A stretch of 64,000 nt of DNA, taken from assembly GCF_902506345.1 (NCBI RefSeq), contig NZ_LR733413.1:1528569-1592568 (forward strand), read 5' to 3'. The notes under the pieces are model-generated. The model was not told where the DNA came from. It saw only the letters and a program-made list of their open reading frames with translations, and made no database searches. Positions 18,302-28,601 of this stretch are shown here, piece after piece (position 1 is the first letter of the stretch; the number at the start of each line of letters is the position of its first letter). The translations under genes and the position numbers were made by a program. The DNA comes from Flavobacterium sp. 9R. GTDB taxonomy: Bacteria; Bacteroidota; Bacteroidia; Flavobacteriales; Flavobacteriaceae.

Positions 18302-20827
18302 GAAGTTTATTATTATAATTTCTTTTTTTACACTTCCACATCCATCTAAATTTTCTATGATTAATTCGTGAATACCGCCAGGAACATTTTGAAAAAATGG
18401 AGTATTTTGAAAAGGTAATATGTTTCCTCCTTCAAGTTGTATACTGTAGCGGTATTTTTGAGGGTCATTTAAAGTCACAACTACATTATTCGAATTTTCA
18501 GTTTCATCAATCGTGATGTTATCAATTTTTGCTAATGAAGAATAGAGTACTTCATAAGTAATTGTTGATGAACAGCCAGATAAATTAGTTAAAGTTAACG
18601 TATAAATGCCAGTTTTTTTTGTTTCTATTGTTGGGGAGGTTTCTTTAGTTGACCATAGATAACTATAGTTATTAGCTTCATTCAAATTTACTATTCCAGT
18701 ACCTAAAGCCACCAGATTAGGATTATTTTTGCATATATATACTGTTTCGCTGGCTTTTATTTTTGGAACAGCCATTGTACTAATTGTAATCTTTCCCGAT
18801 CCATAACATTTTGAATCATTTTCAGCTCTAATGAATAATGTTGTATTTGTTGATAGAAAATCACCATTTAATGGATTGGTTCTAAGTTGAAAATCTTTGT
18901 TATTTTGATATAAAAAGAGAACAACACTAGCAGGAAGATTTAATTCTTTTTTTATATGTTCCTTGATGTTATTTATATTAAAGTTTGCTTTATCCTCAGA
19001 TAAAGTACAGGAATAGAAGGGAGAGGGAAGGAGTTCAATGTTTTTGTCAACATGTAAAATGATACTACCAAGGCTGTAACAGTTTGAATTGGGTTGTGTT
19101 ACTTTTGCAATTAGTATTTCATCTTGCTGTGTATTTTTATAGTCGTTTGGAAGAGCATTTATATTTTGAGAATCGGCTATTGCTTCAGTCGTCGAATGAT
19201 AAAAATAAACTTCGTAGTCATTATTATTTAGAGTTAATTCATAGTTTGCAGAAGATAAGCTAAATGTAGTTTTTTCATCCTCAGGGAATTCATCATTACT
19301 ATCACATTCTGCTAATACAATTGGTTTTGCCGAGATAATTGGTGATTCGTATATAGTAACTTTTTTTTCTAATGGCTCTCTTTGTTCACCATTTATTATT
19401 TTAGTTAGCTTCACATTATAAACCCCTGCATTTTTATAAATATGATAGGCATTAGTATCAGAGGAAGTCGATCCGTCTCCAAAATCCCAAATGACTTGAT
19501 CTACTTTTTCATTTGTATTAAAATAAAAAAGGGTGTTATCTCCAAAGCAGTTGAATTCATAGTTGAAAGAGTAAAGAAATAATGAAGTGATAAATGGAGG
19601 TAACCCCAATCTTACTCTTGTTGGAACTTTTAAGCTTATGGCATCTTGTATGTAATTGCAATTTGATCCATCGGCTTCAGGATTATTTATCACGGATAGT
19701 TTATCATAGCTATCGGTTAAAATAGGATACCCTGAGCGATAAATTTTTTCGTCAATTCCTAATTGAAGGGCACCTGCAACATAGGATGAGTTTATAATAG
19801 CTTTTTTTGAATTAACAATGTTTGAACTTTTTAGATCAAATTGGTACAATGTGCTCCCAAGTACTACTCCTTGTGCATCAAAATTGTTGGTTGTTATATA
19901 TAATTTTTTTGATTTAGCTGAAAACTCAACACCATAAGGATTTATATTACTTATTAGTGTAATGTTGTTGTTTATTTGCCCAGTTGTTGAATCGAAGTCA
20001 TATAAAACAACATTGCCTGTGTCTCTCTTTATTTCACCTTTTGGTCCAGTTTCATTAGTGTTTTTGATAGAAGAATTGGCTATTGCAATTTTTTTTCCAT
20101 TGGGAGAGGCTTTTAAATATCCAATAGCATTAGTTATATAACCTCCAGTTGGGACTAGGTTTGTTGTGCTTTTTATTGGGTTTTTAATAACTCCTGATGC
20201 ACTAATTTTAAAGGCATAAAAATTATTTTTGAAATGTGTAACAATCCAAAAGGATTCTCCATCTCCATGTTGAACTGCTGTGATTTTTTCGGAGCATTTA
20301 TATTTTACTTCTTCAGGATCATTTACATTATAAGTGATTAAAGGAATGTTTTTTTCTGAAATTACAATATCTCCATTACCATTGTCTAGTCTGGTATCAA
20401 CCAAAGAATAATTTAATCCATTGTTGGGAGGATCTTCATCGTTCAATGTAGTATCGTCTGTGTTTTTTGGATTCGGTTCGTCAACGGTAAAAATGTAATA
20501 TTGAAACTTATTTTTTGGCTTTGGAATAATGATAGCGGATTGCGTACTAGATCTATGTCCTAATAACCCATTCCCATTAGGCATGACTTGATGTTGCTTG
20601 TTGTATACTAAAGAGCCATCAGTGTAAAAAAGAATGTTTCCATTATTATCTGAAATGGAAGTGCATCCTTCATTTGTAAACAACTTTCCATTAGTAATAG
20701 AAACGGGTGAGCCTGAATTAAAATCAATTCCAGCAAAATTTCCAAAATACCAAACCGCCGCCTCTTTTTGAGCAAATGTAGTTTGGTTAACGAGTAACAA
20801 TAGAAAGATTATATATTTTATTTTCAT
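18047..20827 (-). CDS. Large secreted protein with PKD domain and type B T9SS sorting domain
   Basis: 926 residues. Signal peptide ending TFAQ (residue 20). Residues about 22-430 have repeated beta-propeller-like strands (AVWYFGNFAGIDFNSG, NNGNILFYTDGSLVYNKQ), as in WD40-like N-terminal regions of Bacteroidota surface proteins. A PKD domain follows (VIWDFGDGSTSSDTNAYHIY, about 445-495), then several beta-sandwich repeats. The last roughly 80 residues (FTPNGDGYNDYWNVKG to IKGHFALKR) are the gliding-motility-associated C-terminal sorting domain. Function is unknown; surface adhesion or gliding-related roles are typical guesses. Its final 80 residues are identical to those of the next protein. 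Confidence 0.88.
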   Translation of the reverse strand: MKIKYIIFLLLLVNQTTFAQKEAAVWYFGNFAGIDFNSGSPVSITNGKLFTNEGCTSISDNNGNILFYTDGSLVYNKQHQVMPNGNGLLGHRSSTQSAIIIPKPKNKFQYYIFTVDEPNPKNTDDTTLNDEDPPNNGLNYSLVDTRLDNGNGDIVISEKNIPLITYNVNDPEEVKYKCSEKITAVQHGDGESFWIVTHFKNNFYAFKISASGVIKNPIKSTTNLVPTGGYITNAIGYLKASPNGKKIAIANSSIKNTNETGPKGEIKRDTGNVVLYDFDSTTGQINNNITLISNINPYGVEFSAKSKKLYITTNNFDAQGVVLGSTLYQFDLKSSNIVNSKKAIINSSYVAGALQLGIDEKIYRSGYPILTDSYDKLSVINNPEADGSNCNYIQDAISLKVPTRVRLGLPPFITSLFLYSFNYEFNCFGDNTLFYFNTNEKVDQVIWDFGDGSTSSDTNAYHIYKNAGVYNVKLTKIINGEQREPLEKKVTIYESPIISAKPIVLAECDSNDEFPEDEKTTFSLSSANYELTLNNNDYEVYFYHSTTEAIADSQNINALPNDYKNTQQDEILIAKVTQPNSNCYSLGSIILHVDKNIELLPSPFYSCTLSEDKANFNINNIKEHIKKELNLPASVVLFLYQNNKDFQLRTNPLNGDFLSTNTTLFIRAENDSKCYGSGKITISTMAVPKIKASETVYICKNNPNLVALGTGIVNLNEANNYSYLWSTKETSPTIETKKTGIYTLTLTNLSGCSSTITYEVLYSSLAKIDNITIDETENSNNVVVTLNDPQKYRYSIQLEGGNILPFQNTPFFQNVPGGIHELIIENLDGCGSVKKEIIIINFPKFFTPNGDGYNDYWNVKGTNTAANSKSVIRIFDRYGKLLKQIFPNSNGWDGTFNGQALPSDDYWYTVVLEDGREIKGHFALKR

Positions 20828-20844
20828 AATTTATTAAAGATAGT

Positions 20845-21147
20845 AAAAAGGTTTGACGCCTAGACAATTCAGACAGTCAAACCTTTTATGAACTAGCGTT
20901 TCAGTGCAAAATGGCCTTTAATTTCTCGACCATCTTCGAGTACGACTGTGTACCAATAATCATCTGAGGGAAGAGCTTGACCATTAAAGGTTCCGTCCCA
21001 ACCATTACTGTTAGGGAAAATTTGTTTGAGTAATTTACCGTATCGATCAAAAATACGAATCACAGATTTTGAGTTGGCGGCAGTATTGGTTCCTTTTACG
21101 TTCCAGTAATCGTTGTATCCATCTCCGTTTGGGGTGAAGTATTTGGG
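20845..21147. repeat. Direct repeat unit B (AraC tail remnant, terminator, T9SS C-terminal domain)
   Basis: Second copy of the segment at 17999-18301. It carries an orphan, still in-frame copy of the last 13 or so AraC codons (GLTPRQFRQSNLL and stop) with no AraC gene attached, the same hairpin, and the sorting-domain codons of the 1673-residue protein. Confidence 0.92.
20847..20886 (-). terminator. Duplicated hairpin terminator of the 1673-residue T9SS gene
   Basis: Same 11-bp inverted repeat as at 18001-18040, just downstream of the minus-strand stop at 20893. Here it lies outside any gene. Confidence 0.65.
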
Positions 21148-24100
21148 AGCACCTACAACAGCGACTTCTTTGCTCACAATTCCACATCCATTTTTATCAT
21201 TTACATAGATTGTGTGAATTCCAGAAGGAATGTTTTCAAACACATTCGAAGAAATAAAAGGACCTGTAGCATCATCCAAACTGTATTCATAATCTCCTTG
21301 GCCACTAACATTGATTGTAACTTTGTTTACATCGGTCAAATCAACAATTTCAACAGATTCGATTTTGGCAATGTCGGAGGCGGTTACTTTTATTGTTCTT
21401 GTTCTACTACATCCTTGTGCTGTTGCTACTTCAACAGTATAAATTCCCTCGCTAGTAACATCTAAAGTGTAACCAGTTTGTCCTGATAGTACAGCTCCGT
21501 CTTTTTTCCAAATATAGGTGTAATTTGATATTGGACTTCCATCATTAATTCCAGCGTTGAGTTGTACCGAGAAGGTCGGTAAATTTGTACATACCAAGGC
21601 ATCTTCAGATCCATCGGTATTCAAATTAATATTTGGCAATGGATTTACCACAAAGGAGAGTAAGGTTTCTTCAATGCAGGTTGTGTTTTTTGGGTTTTCA
21701 ACTGTTGCTCTAACATTTTGAGTAGCGGTTGTAAAAGGATTAGGCAACGGACTTGGCAATGTATTATTGTTAGCATCAAAATAGCGAACGATCATTCCAG
21801 TTTGCCCATTTAATAATTGGCTTTCTATAGTGCTGGTATCAAACGTATTTAGTCCATCGGTATCACTCGGGTTGGCATCATCACAAGCAGCAGGAATAGT
21901 TACTGCATTGGCTACGGGATGAAAATCTACGATAAATTTGATGGTTGTTTCGTCATAACAAGGAACACCATTGTTTGTGTTAGTAATGGTATTGGTCACT
22001 CGAGCTTTTATGGTTTGTGATTTAGTCGAAAAATTGGATGGAAACGGACTAGGCAACGGATTGTTGTTCTCATCAAAATAGGTAACCGCAACGTTGGTTT
22101 GTCCTTTTAATAGATCAGCTTGTAAGGTGGCCGTATTGAATGTGAAAATACCATCATTGCTAATTTCATCACATTCTTTGTAATCTATAATTGGATTTGC
22201 AACAGGTAATTTTTCAACGGTTAGTGTTACATAATTTCCTAAACCAAAGCAAGCGTTGTCTAGATTAGAATCCACTCTTACATAAATAGGGTGTTGATTT
22301 GCTATGGTATTTCTATAAGATGTAGTATTTGTGATTTCGTTAGTTTCAGCTAAAGCATCAGCTTGTGTAGGGAAATATTTTATAGTGTAAGCTGTAGATG
22401 GGGAAGGTAACAATGCTTGAATATCATTAGTAACGCTACTAAAATTAAAGGCGGCTATTCCGTCTTTATCGTCGTTTGCAGCATCCACATAATCATCACA
22501 AACCGTAAAATTACGTTGAAAAGTTGCTGGAATTTGTGTAGCAGAAACGATTAATTTTATCTCACTTGTATTAAAGCATCCATTGGCGTTTTCAACTCTT
22601 GTCCAAACGCTTCCTATACCACTGGTATATTTGGTTGGGTCAGCAATTTTTGTTGCCGCATCATTGTTTGTAGCTCCAGCAGCAGTTTTGAAATAGGTAA
22701 ACGTTTCGTTTAGATAATTTGTACTAATGAAACTATTTTTTTCGGTGAGATTAAAATCAGAGATACCGTCAATGTTATCATCACATTGTTTCAACGTGAT
22801 ACTTGAAGCGACAGTTGGTAGTGCTAATGTGGTTAATATTGCCGCTGTAGAAGTTAATCCACAAGAGTTTCCTACTCTGTTTAATTGCACACGATAGCTG
22901 TAGCCATTCATAACCACTGAAATAGCATTGACTTGTAGTGTTTTAGTTGTAACGCCAGCATAGTTTGCGTTATTTGCTAGTGCGGTCCAAATTGTTCCAT
23001 CAGTACTCATTTCCCATTGAAAACTGTCTGCATTAGAGACTACGTCAAAAGTTGTACTTTGCAATAAACATTGTGATTTGTTGCTAGGCTGTGTAGTAAT
23101 GGCAATGGGAGCTCCAATAGTATAATTGGCATTTGGAGTAGTATATCCAGTACCCGATGTAACAATCCCTTTGTCATTTACAGTGACTGGACTATTTCCT
23201 AATAATCCATCTGCGTCAGCATCCTGGAACCCAGCTTCGATGACGTCTTTACAACCATCATCATCGCTATCTAATTCAAAATAGTTGAAATTACCATCTG
23301 CATCAGAATCCGCTATGGTATACTTTAATTTTCCACTATCTGGGCTGGTTTCTAAACTGTCTAATAAACCATTCAAGCCAACATTTCCTTCTACTTTGCC
23401 ATCTTTGTTAGCATCGGAGGCGTTGTGACCTGCTTCATCAAGGTCAAAAATACCATCATTGTCGCTATCAAGGTCTAAGTAGTCATATCCAGTGTAACTA
23501 ATAGTTGCATCAGTATCAAAATTAATGGGTTGTAATCCAGGTTCAAAGGCATCATCCAAACCGTCTTTATTGGTATCTATACCAGAGAATGATTTGAATC
23601 CTTTTCCTTGTGCTTCAATACTATCAGGAATTCCATCATTGTCGCTATCAATGTCTAATGCGTTCGCAATACCATCTGCATCAGAGTCATTTTCTATATT
23701 TTGGCCTAGCATAAATGCTGCACGATTGCTAGTTGTTTCCGAAAGGTTGTAATGTTTAAATGTTAAGGCTGTAATTTTGTATCCTTGAATTTTGAAGCGT
23801 GCACCACCTTGGGGAATAGGTGTAGTGCTTTTAAATCGAAAACGAATTTCAAAAGAAGTAAATTCTTTTACACCACTTTCGTAAATTCCATCAAAATTCG
23901 TATCAATTAAGACATCATCGAATGGATTGGTAATAGTCAGCGTCTGATTCGTTGGTGCACTAACTACGAAATCTCCATCCCCATTGGCTAAATCTCCAAC
24001 AGGTGTAGTTTGAGAAGTGCCATCAATTATGTATTGAAAAGTAATGGTTTCAGGTTTTTTGAAGGTCAAAGTATAGCTATTTGGAGTGTTTTTAACTGCA

Positions 24101-25914
24101 GGTACTTCAGAAACAAATCCATAAAAAGGATAACCAGAAATCGTTCCTGGGCCTGTAATAGTTCCATCATAATCACTTGATGCTAAAGGTGTACTTTGGT
24201 TAAGCAACGTAGTATTGCTTTCGGTATTGTTTAAGATGCCGTCATTGTCCCAGTCAATATCAATGTTGTTGTTGGTACCATCATTGTCATCGTCTTTGGC
24301 ACAATCGCTAACAGGGATTTTATCCGAAAAGACATCACTCAAGCAACCAGAAATACTTCCTCTAACTTGATAATAACCAGGAGTAGTAGGGGTGTAGGTG
24401 TTGGTAGTAGCCAACGGAATAGCTACATCATCTTTGTACCATTGAAACGTATCATAAGCCGATAAACTACTAATTTTTAAAACAACATTAGGAATGCAAG
24501 ATGAGGTTCCAACAGCAATTTTATCCGATACAATCTCTGGTTTTACATCAAAACCAGAATAGTAACCTCCATAGGTTGCTGCTCCATTTGTAGCAAAATA
24601 AGAAACATACACTTGTTTGGTCGATTTTACAGCTATGTTTCCGTTTAGTCCAGAAACAGTGTATTTTACAAAGTTTGGATTTCCAGTGATAGTTTGAGGA
24701 CTGCTTCCAATTGGACTGTTATTAATTAAAACGGTCGCCCCAGTTTCAGTAATTATATTCAATCCACCATCATAAAAAATATTTCCAATTTCTTGAATAT
24801 TAGGAATATTATCCACCACGTTTGGTGTAGAACAATTCAAAGGCGGAACAAAAAACATATTTTGATTGGCTGGCGAAGCTGTTCCTCCAATACTTTGATA
24901 AGCAAATACTTTTTCAGAAGTGGTCACAAACATACTGCCATTGATAAAATTGGTACCATCAATCGCTACATACTCTCCTTTGTTCAAGGTTGCAAAAGGA
25001 GCTGTACCACCGTTAAGGAATATTTTGGTTTGGTCTGTATGTGCTACTAGTAAAACTCGCTCTAATTCGTCCGTTCCTTCTCCTTTGGCAAAAATGTACT
25101 CGGTTCCTGTGCGTTCAATGGGTACAATTTGATCAAATCCTACATCACGTCCTATTGGATTTCCAGCGCCGTTAACCACTGTACTGTTACTTCCACAAAA
25201 CGAACCCGCGTTAACTGCCACCGCCTTATCTGATTCGACCAAGGCGCCAATCATTTTCGCACTATTTGAAGGTATACCCCCAGAACTATTGTTTTCTAAG
25301 GCCAAAACATAGCTTTCATTTTTGTTTAGCGTCACCGTTATTGGCCCATTAATCACGGTACCATCTGTCAAAATAGTTCCGATTGGCAAATTTGAGATCG
25401 TAACTTTTGTTCCGTTCTCAGTAGCTAAAATAGAAGCAAAATTCAATAAAGTAGTATCAAAAAGAGGATTCAACATCGCTCCCAAACGGAATGTTTTGCC
25501 CAAAGCACTATTCCCTTTTGAAACCATACCACCCGCGTGATTATAAGCATTAGAAGTGGTTCTTGCGGCATTTACACGAATATTGGCATACACCAAATCC
25601 TCAGCTTCAATTACATATCCTTTGTTTTGTACTTTTCCAATTACAGTTTTCGGAGTAAACAATTGCGTAAAATCTCCTGTGCCAATAAAATAGCGATACG
25701 GATTCAAATTATTTACCACACCTGAAATCACATTGCCACCATTCTCAATGATTTTAAAAGGAACATTTGTAGTATTTGGAGTAGAAATATAAATGTAATG
25801 ATCTTCTACCACACCCGATTGCGCGGTAATAGGCGGTAAGTAATGCGTTTTACTAAACTGTGCTTGTGAGGTAACAACAAAAAATAGAAAAATAAAGGAA
25901 AAAAGGTTCTTCAT
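20893..25914 (-). CDS. Giant secreted protein: IgGFc-binding-like domain, TSP3-type calcium repeats, type B T9SS sorting domain
   Basis: 1673 residues. Signal peptide ending SQAQ (about 19). Residues about 20-470 resemble the IgGFc-binding (PF17517-type) domain: VEDHYIYISTPNTTNVPFKI, ENGTKVTISNLP, GSFCGSNSTVV, DQIVPIERTGTEYIFAKGEG. An Ig-like repeat follows. Then come several Asp-rich thrombospondin type-3 calcium-binding runs (DDDNDGTNNNIDIDWDNDG at about 540-560, DSDADGIANALDIDSDNDG, DLDSDNDGIFDLDEAGH). A row of beta-sandwich repeats, each starting with a CDD/ECD motif, leads to the C-terminal sorting domain ending HFALKR. Exported by the type IX system and presumably displayed at the surface; ligand unknown. 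Confidence 0.88.
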   Translation of the reverse strand: MKNLFSFIFLFFVVTSQAQFSKTHYLPPITAQSGVVEDHYIYISTPNTTNVPFKIIENGGNVISGVVNNLNPYRYFIGTGDFTQLFTPKTVIGKVQNKGYVIEAEDLVYANIRVNAARTTSNAYNHAGGMVSKGNSALGKTFRLGAMLNPLFDTTLLNFASILATENGTKVTISNLPIGTILTDGTVINGPITVTLNKNESYVLALENNSSGGIPSNSAKMIGALVESDKAVAVNAGSFCGSNSTVVNGAGNPIGRDVGFDQIVPIERTGTEYIFAKGEGTDELERVLLVAHTDQTKIFLNGGTAPFATLNKGEYVAIDGTNFINGSMFVTTSEKVFAYQSIGGTASPANQNMFFVPPLNCSTPNVVDNIPNIQEIGNIFYDGGLNIITETGATVLINNSPIGSSPQTITGNPNFVKYTVSGLNGNIAVKSTKQVYVSYFATNGAATYGGYYSGFDVKPEIVSDKIAVGTSSCIPNVVLKISSLSAYDTFQWYKDDVAIPLATTNTYTPTTPGYYQVRGSISGCLSDVFSDKIPVSDCAKDDDNDGTNNNIDIDWDNDGILNNTESNTTLLNQSTPLASSDYDGTITGPGTISGYPFYGFVSEVPAVKNTPNSYTLTFKKPETITFQYIIDGTSQTTPVGDLANGDGDFVVSAPTNQTLTITNPFDDVLIDTNFDGIYESGVKEFTSFEIRFRFKSTTPIPQGGARFKIQGYKITALTFKHYNLSETTSNRAAFMLGQNIENDSDADGIANALDIDSDNDGIPDSIEAQGKGFKSFSGIDTNKDGLDDAFEPGLQPINFDTDATISYTGYDYLDLDSDNDGIFDLDEAGHNASDANKDGKVEGNVGLNGLLDSLETSPDSGKLKYTIADSDADGNFNYFELDSDDDGCKDVIEAGFQDADADGLLGNSPVTVNDKGIVTSGTGYTTPNANYTIGAPIAITTQPSNKSQCLLQSTTFDVVSNADSFQWEMSTDGTIWTALANNANYAGVTTKTLQVNAISVVMNGYSYRVQLNRVGNSCGLTSTAAILTTLALPTVASSITLKQCDDNIDGISDFNLTEKNSFISTNYLNETFTYFKTAAGATNNDAATKIADPTKYTSGIGSVWTRVENANGCFNTSEIKLIVSATQIPATFQRNFTVCDDYVDAANDDKDGIAAFNFSSVTNDIQALLPSPSTAYTIKYFPTQADALAETNEITNTTSYRNTIANQHPIYVRVDSNLDNACFGLGNYVTLTVEKLPVANPIIDYKECDEISNDGIFTFNTATLQADLLKGQTNVAVTYFDENNNPLPSPFPSNFSTKSQTIKARVTNTITNTNNGVPCYDETTIKFIVDFHPVANAVTIPAACDDANPSDTDGLNTFDTSTIESQLLNGQTGMIVRYFDANNNTLPSPLPNPFTTATQNVRATVENPKNTTCIEETLLSFVVNPLPNINLNTDGSEDALVCTNLPTFSVQLNAGINDGSPISNYTYIWKKDGAVLSGQTGYTLDVTSEGIYTVEVATAQGCSRTRTIKVTASDIAKIESVEIVDLTDVNKVTINVSGQGDYEYSLDDATGPFISSNVFENIPSGIHTIYVNDKNGCGIVSKEVAVVGAPKYFTPNGDGYNDYWNVKGTNTAANSKSVIRIFDRYGKLLKQIFPNSNGWDGTFNGQALPSDDYWYTVVLEDGREIKGHFALKR

Positions 25915-25963
25915 AGGGTAGTTAAAAACAATGGTTTATGGTTTGCCAAATTGTATTTTTTTT

Positions 25964-26068
25964 AGAAGCAGTAACAATCGGCTTTATTAGGTAACATCGT
26001 CCCGTTATCCGCTGTATCTTTTCCTTTTTAAAGAAAAAAGAAAAAGGATGCCGCTACTACCGGGGCTA
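25964..26068 (-). repeat. Intergenic hairpin element, copy 3
   Basis: Minus-strand TAGCCCCGGTAGTAGCGGCATCC, an A/T-rich inner stem (TTTTTCTTTTTTC with GAAAAAG-like pairing) and AAAGATACAGCGGATAACGGGAC, plus the degenerate tail to 25964 (TGTTACTGCTTC). It occupies the first part of the 346-base gap between the two T9SS genes. The remainder of that gap (26069-26261) is AT-rich with nothing recognisable. Confidence 0.8.
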
Positions 26069-26261
26069 AAAACTAAGACATCGATTACTTGGTTATCACC
26101 AATACAATTGATTTTTAGATTTTAAAACCAAAAATAGGTTTAATAAGTGGATTAAAAAAGAGTACTAAAAAGAATTATTTATAAGTTTTTATGCAAACTC
26201 AAGGCATCTTTTTTTATGTTTTTTGCACGAAAAGCAATTTTTTTATAAAAGAGTGAAGAAA

Positions 26262-28586
26262 TTATCGTTTTAAACTAAAATGTCCTTTGATGATTTTACC
26301 ATCGGAAAAGATAAGTTGAAACCAATAATCATCCGAAGGCAAAAGTGCCCCATTAAAGGTACCGTTCCAGGAATCACCTGCAGTAGTTAATTCCTTAAGT
26401 AGTTTTCCATATCGGTCAAAAATTACGATTCTCGATTGTGGCAAAGTGTTTAAATTATTGATTTTCCAAGTATCATTAAAACCATCACCATTTGGGGTAA
26501 AAAAACGAGGATAGTCCAATACATAAATCAAATCACTAGTAGTGATACCACACCCATTTTTATCTCGGATACTAATGGTGTAACTACCGGGAGCTACATT
26601 GGTAAAAGTAGTGTTGTCTTGATAGCTTGTACCATCTAACGAAAATTCATAGTTTCCTATCCCTTTAGAATTTATTGTAATGTTATTTTTATTCCCAGCA
26701 AAATCTTTTACCACCGCACTCTCATAGATTGCTTTTTCAGAAGCTTTCACTATAAAAGTCTTTGTTTTTTTGCAACCTTTATCGTTAGTCACGACTACCG
26801 TGTAAGTGCCTACTTGTAGTACTGTAATTGCTGCAGTAGTAGCGCCAGTATTCCATTGGTAACTAGAAAAACCCGAATCTACACTCAGATTTAAGTTGCT
26901 TCCCGTACATAAAAAGGTAGTTTCTTCTTCAAAATTGATCGGATCAAAAGTGTTGACCACCAAGGTAACTGGTGTTATACCGTAACAATCTAAACCGTTT
27001 TTAATTCGAGCATAAATCGTTTGTTGCAAAGCTTGAGTATTGGTAAAAACAGGGCCTATTTTGTTCTTTTCTGCCAAAGCATCAGCAAGGGAAAGGTAGT
27101 ACTCTACTGCCAAACCTGTGGGCAAACCATTTAATAGCAGTGGTGTTACAAGTGTTGCTAAATCAAACCTATACAATCCATCTTGCGTATCATCTTCGTC
27201 ACAAACAGCAATCGGATTTGGACTTGGAACAACTGTGGTAGCCGTACTCAACGTAACTGTTGCAATTTTAGAACAACCGAAGTTAGAGCTAGCCTTCACA
27301 TAAAGTATTTGATTTGGACTCGTATTATTGAAACTCGTTAAATTAGTTATAGCATTGGTCGAATTCTGAGCGTCAGTAAGGTTGCTGTGCCAAGAAGTTT
27401 TTGTAATGTTTGCATCATTGCTTTTTATGTTGGTGTCAGTGGTACTTAAATCATAAATGGTTAAACCATCTGCATCAATATCACATTGCACTACACTGCT
27501 GTTATTCAGAATCAAATCTGATGTGTACTCTATTTTAATTTCTTCAGAAATAATACAAGTTGGCGAAAATGCCACGTCTACTCTATAAGTTCCTGCTGAG
27601 GTAACTTGGTATGTTGGTTGATTTGCGCCTGTGATTCTTACTCCATTTCTAAACCATTCAAAAGAATTTGTTGCGGGTAAATTAGTGTTTAAAAGCAGTT
27701 GTCCTCCAAAACAAATCGGATTGTTGGTTGCCAACAAGCGATCCGGACCCAAATCGATTTTAGAGTTAAAACTTCCTGCTTCGATAAAAACTGCTGAGTC
27801 AAAAACTTCTTCTCGATCATCGGCAACTACTAATTTGATGTGATAGGTTTTTCCCGCTGTAACCTTGGTTTCGGCGGTCAATACTTTGGTTTGTCCAGCA
27901 TAATTAATAGGACTATTAGAAGCATTATAACCATTGAAAAAGTTTTCGTTAATCGCAGGACAACCCGGTCTAACTCCGTTACTAGTATTAACTGGATTGA
28001 TTAATGGGTGGACAATTTGGGATGAAACAGGAGTTGTAGTTCCTGGTAAAACAGCTAAATTTTTGTATGGGGTAGTACTTCCTTTCTCTTTAATTAAAAA
28101 AGCAAATCCATCGGAGAACTCACAAGGAAAGTAAGATTGATATTCATTAGAAGCAAACAAATAATTAAAACTTACATAATCCGTTAATGGCACAAAGTCA
28201 AATTCAATAACAGAAGCATTAATGCTCGAAATGCCAAGGACTGCATCTAAGTCTGCATCACCACCCCAATTTCTTGAACCACCACCTCTCTGATTATCGA
28301 TGTAGGGACCAGGAACATTAGAACTGCTCGAAGTACTTAAAAATATCCCTTGTTTAAAAGGGAAAGAAGTGCCATTAAAATCAAAAAAACCTAAACTTTT
28401 TCTACTAGGCGTAAAGTTGTCGCCTGATTCACTAAAATCCGAAACTTGGGCACAAGAACTATTGACCAATACTTTTTCAACTAAATATTGGGTGCTAAAC
28501 GTATCATCAACTTTAATATATTGTGCTTTTGCTTTTTGAAAATAACAAAAAAAAGCTAGTAAAAAAAGTAAGGATTTAATCTTCAT
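26262..28586 (-). CDS. Secreted choice-of-anchor-L protein with type B T9SS sorting domain
   Basis: 774 residues. Signal peptide ending AKAQ (about 22). Residues about 30-275 match the choice-of-anchor L pattern: LVEKVLVNSSCAQVSDF, FPFKQGIFLSTSSSSNVPGP, ASVIEFDFVPLTDYVSFNYLFASNEY, then FSDGFAFLI and VVADDREEVFDSAVFIEAGSF. Three to four beta-sandwich repeats follow, then the C-terminal sorting domain (FFTPNGDGFNDTWKINN to HFSLKR). That domain is of the same class as its two neighbours' but clearly diverged. The start is 15 bases after the ABC permease stop on the same strand, so it may be read from the exporter transcript. Confidence 0.88.
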   Translation of the reverse strand: MKIKSLLFLLAFFCYFQKAKAQYIKVDDTFSTQYLVEKVLVNSSCAQVSDFSESGDNFTPSRKSLGFFDFNGTSFPFKQGIFLSTSSSSNVPGPYIDNQRGGGSRNWGGDADLDAVLGISSINASVIEFDFVPLTDYVSFNYLFASNEYQSYFPCEFSDGFAFLIKEKGSTTPYKNLAVLPGTTTPVSSQIVHPLINPVNTSNGVRPGCPAINENFFNGYNASNSPINYAGQTKVLTAETKVTAGKTYHIKLVVADDREEVFDSAVFIEAGSFNSKIDLGPDRLLATNNPICFGGQLLLNTNLPATNSFEWFRNGVRITGANQPTYQVTSAGTYRVDVAFSPTCIISEEIKIEYTSDLILNNSSVVQCDIDADGLTIYDLSTTDTNIKSNDANITKTSWHSNLTDAQNSTNAITNLTSFNNTSPNQILYVKASSNFGCSKIATVTLSTATTVVPSPNPIAVCDEDDTQDGLYRFDLATLVTPLLLNGLPTGLAVEYYLSLADALAEKNKIGPVFTNTQALQQTIYARIKNGLDCYGITPVTLVVNTFDPINFEEETTFLCTGSNLNLSVDSGFSSYQWNTGATTAAITVLQVGTYTVVVTNDKGCKKTKTFIVKASEKAIYESAVVKDFAGNKNNITINSKGIGNYEFSLDGTSYQDNTTFTNVAPGSYTISIRDKNGCGITTSDLIYVLDYPRFFTPNGDGFNDTWKINNLNTLPQSRIVIFDRYGKLLKELTTAGDSWNGTFNGALLPSDDYWFQLIFSDGKIIKGHFSLKR

Positions 28587-28601
28587 AGTACAGCAAATAT
28601 A

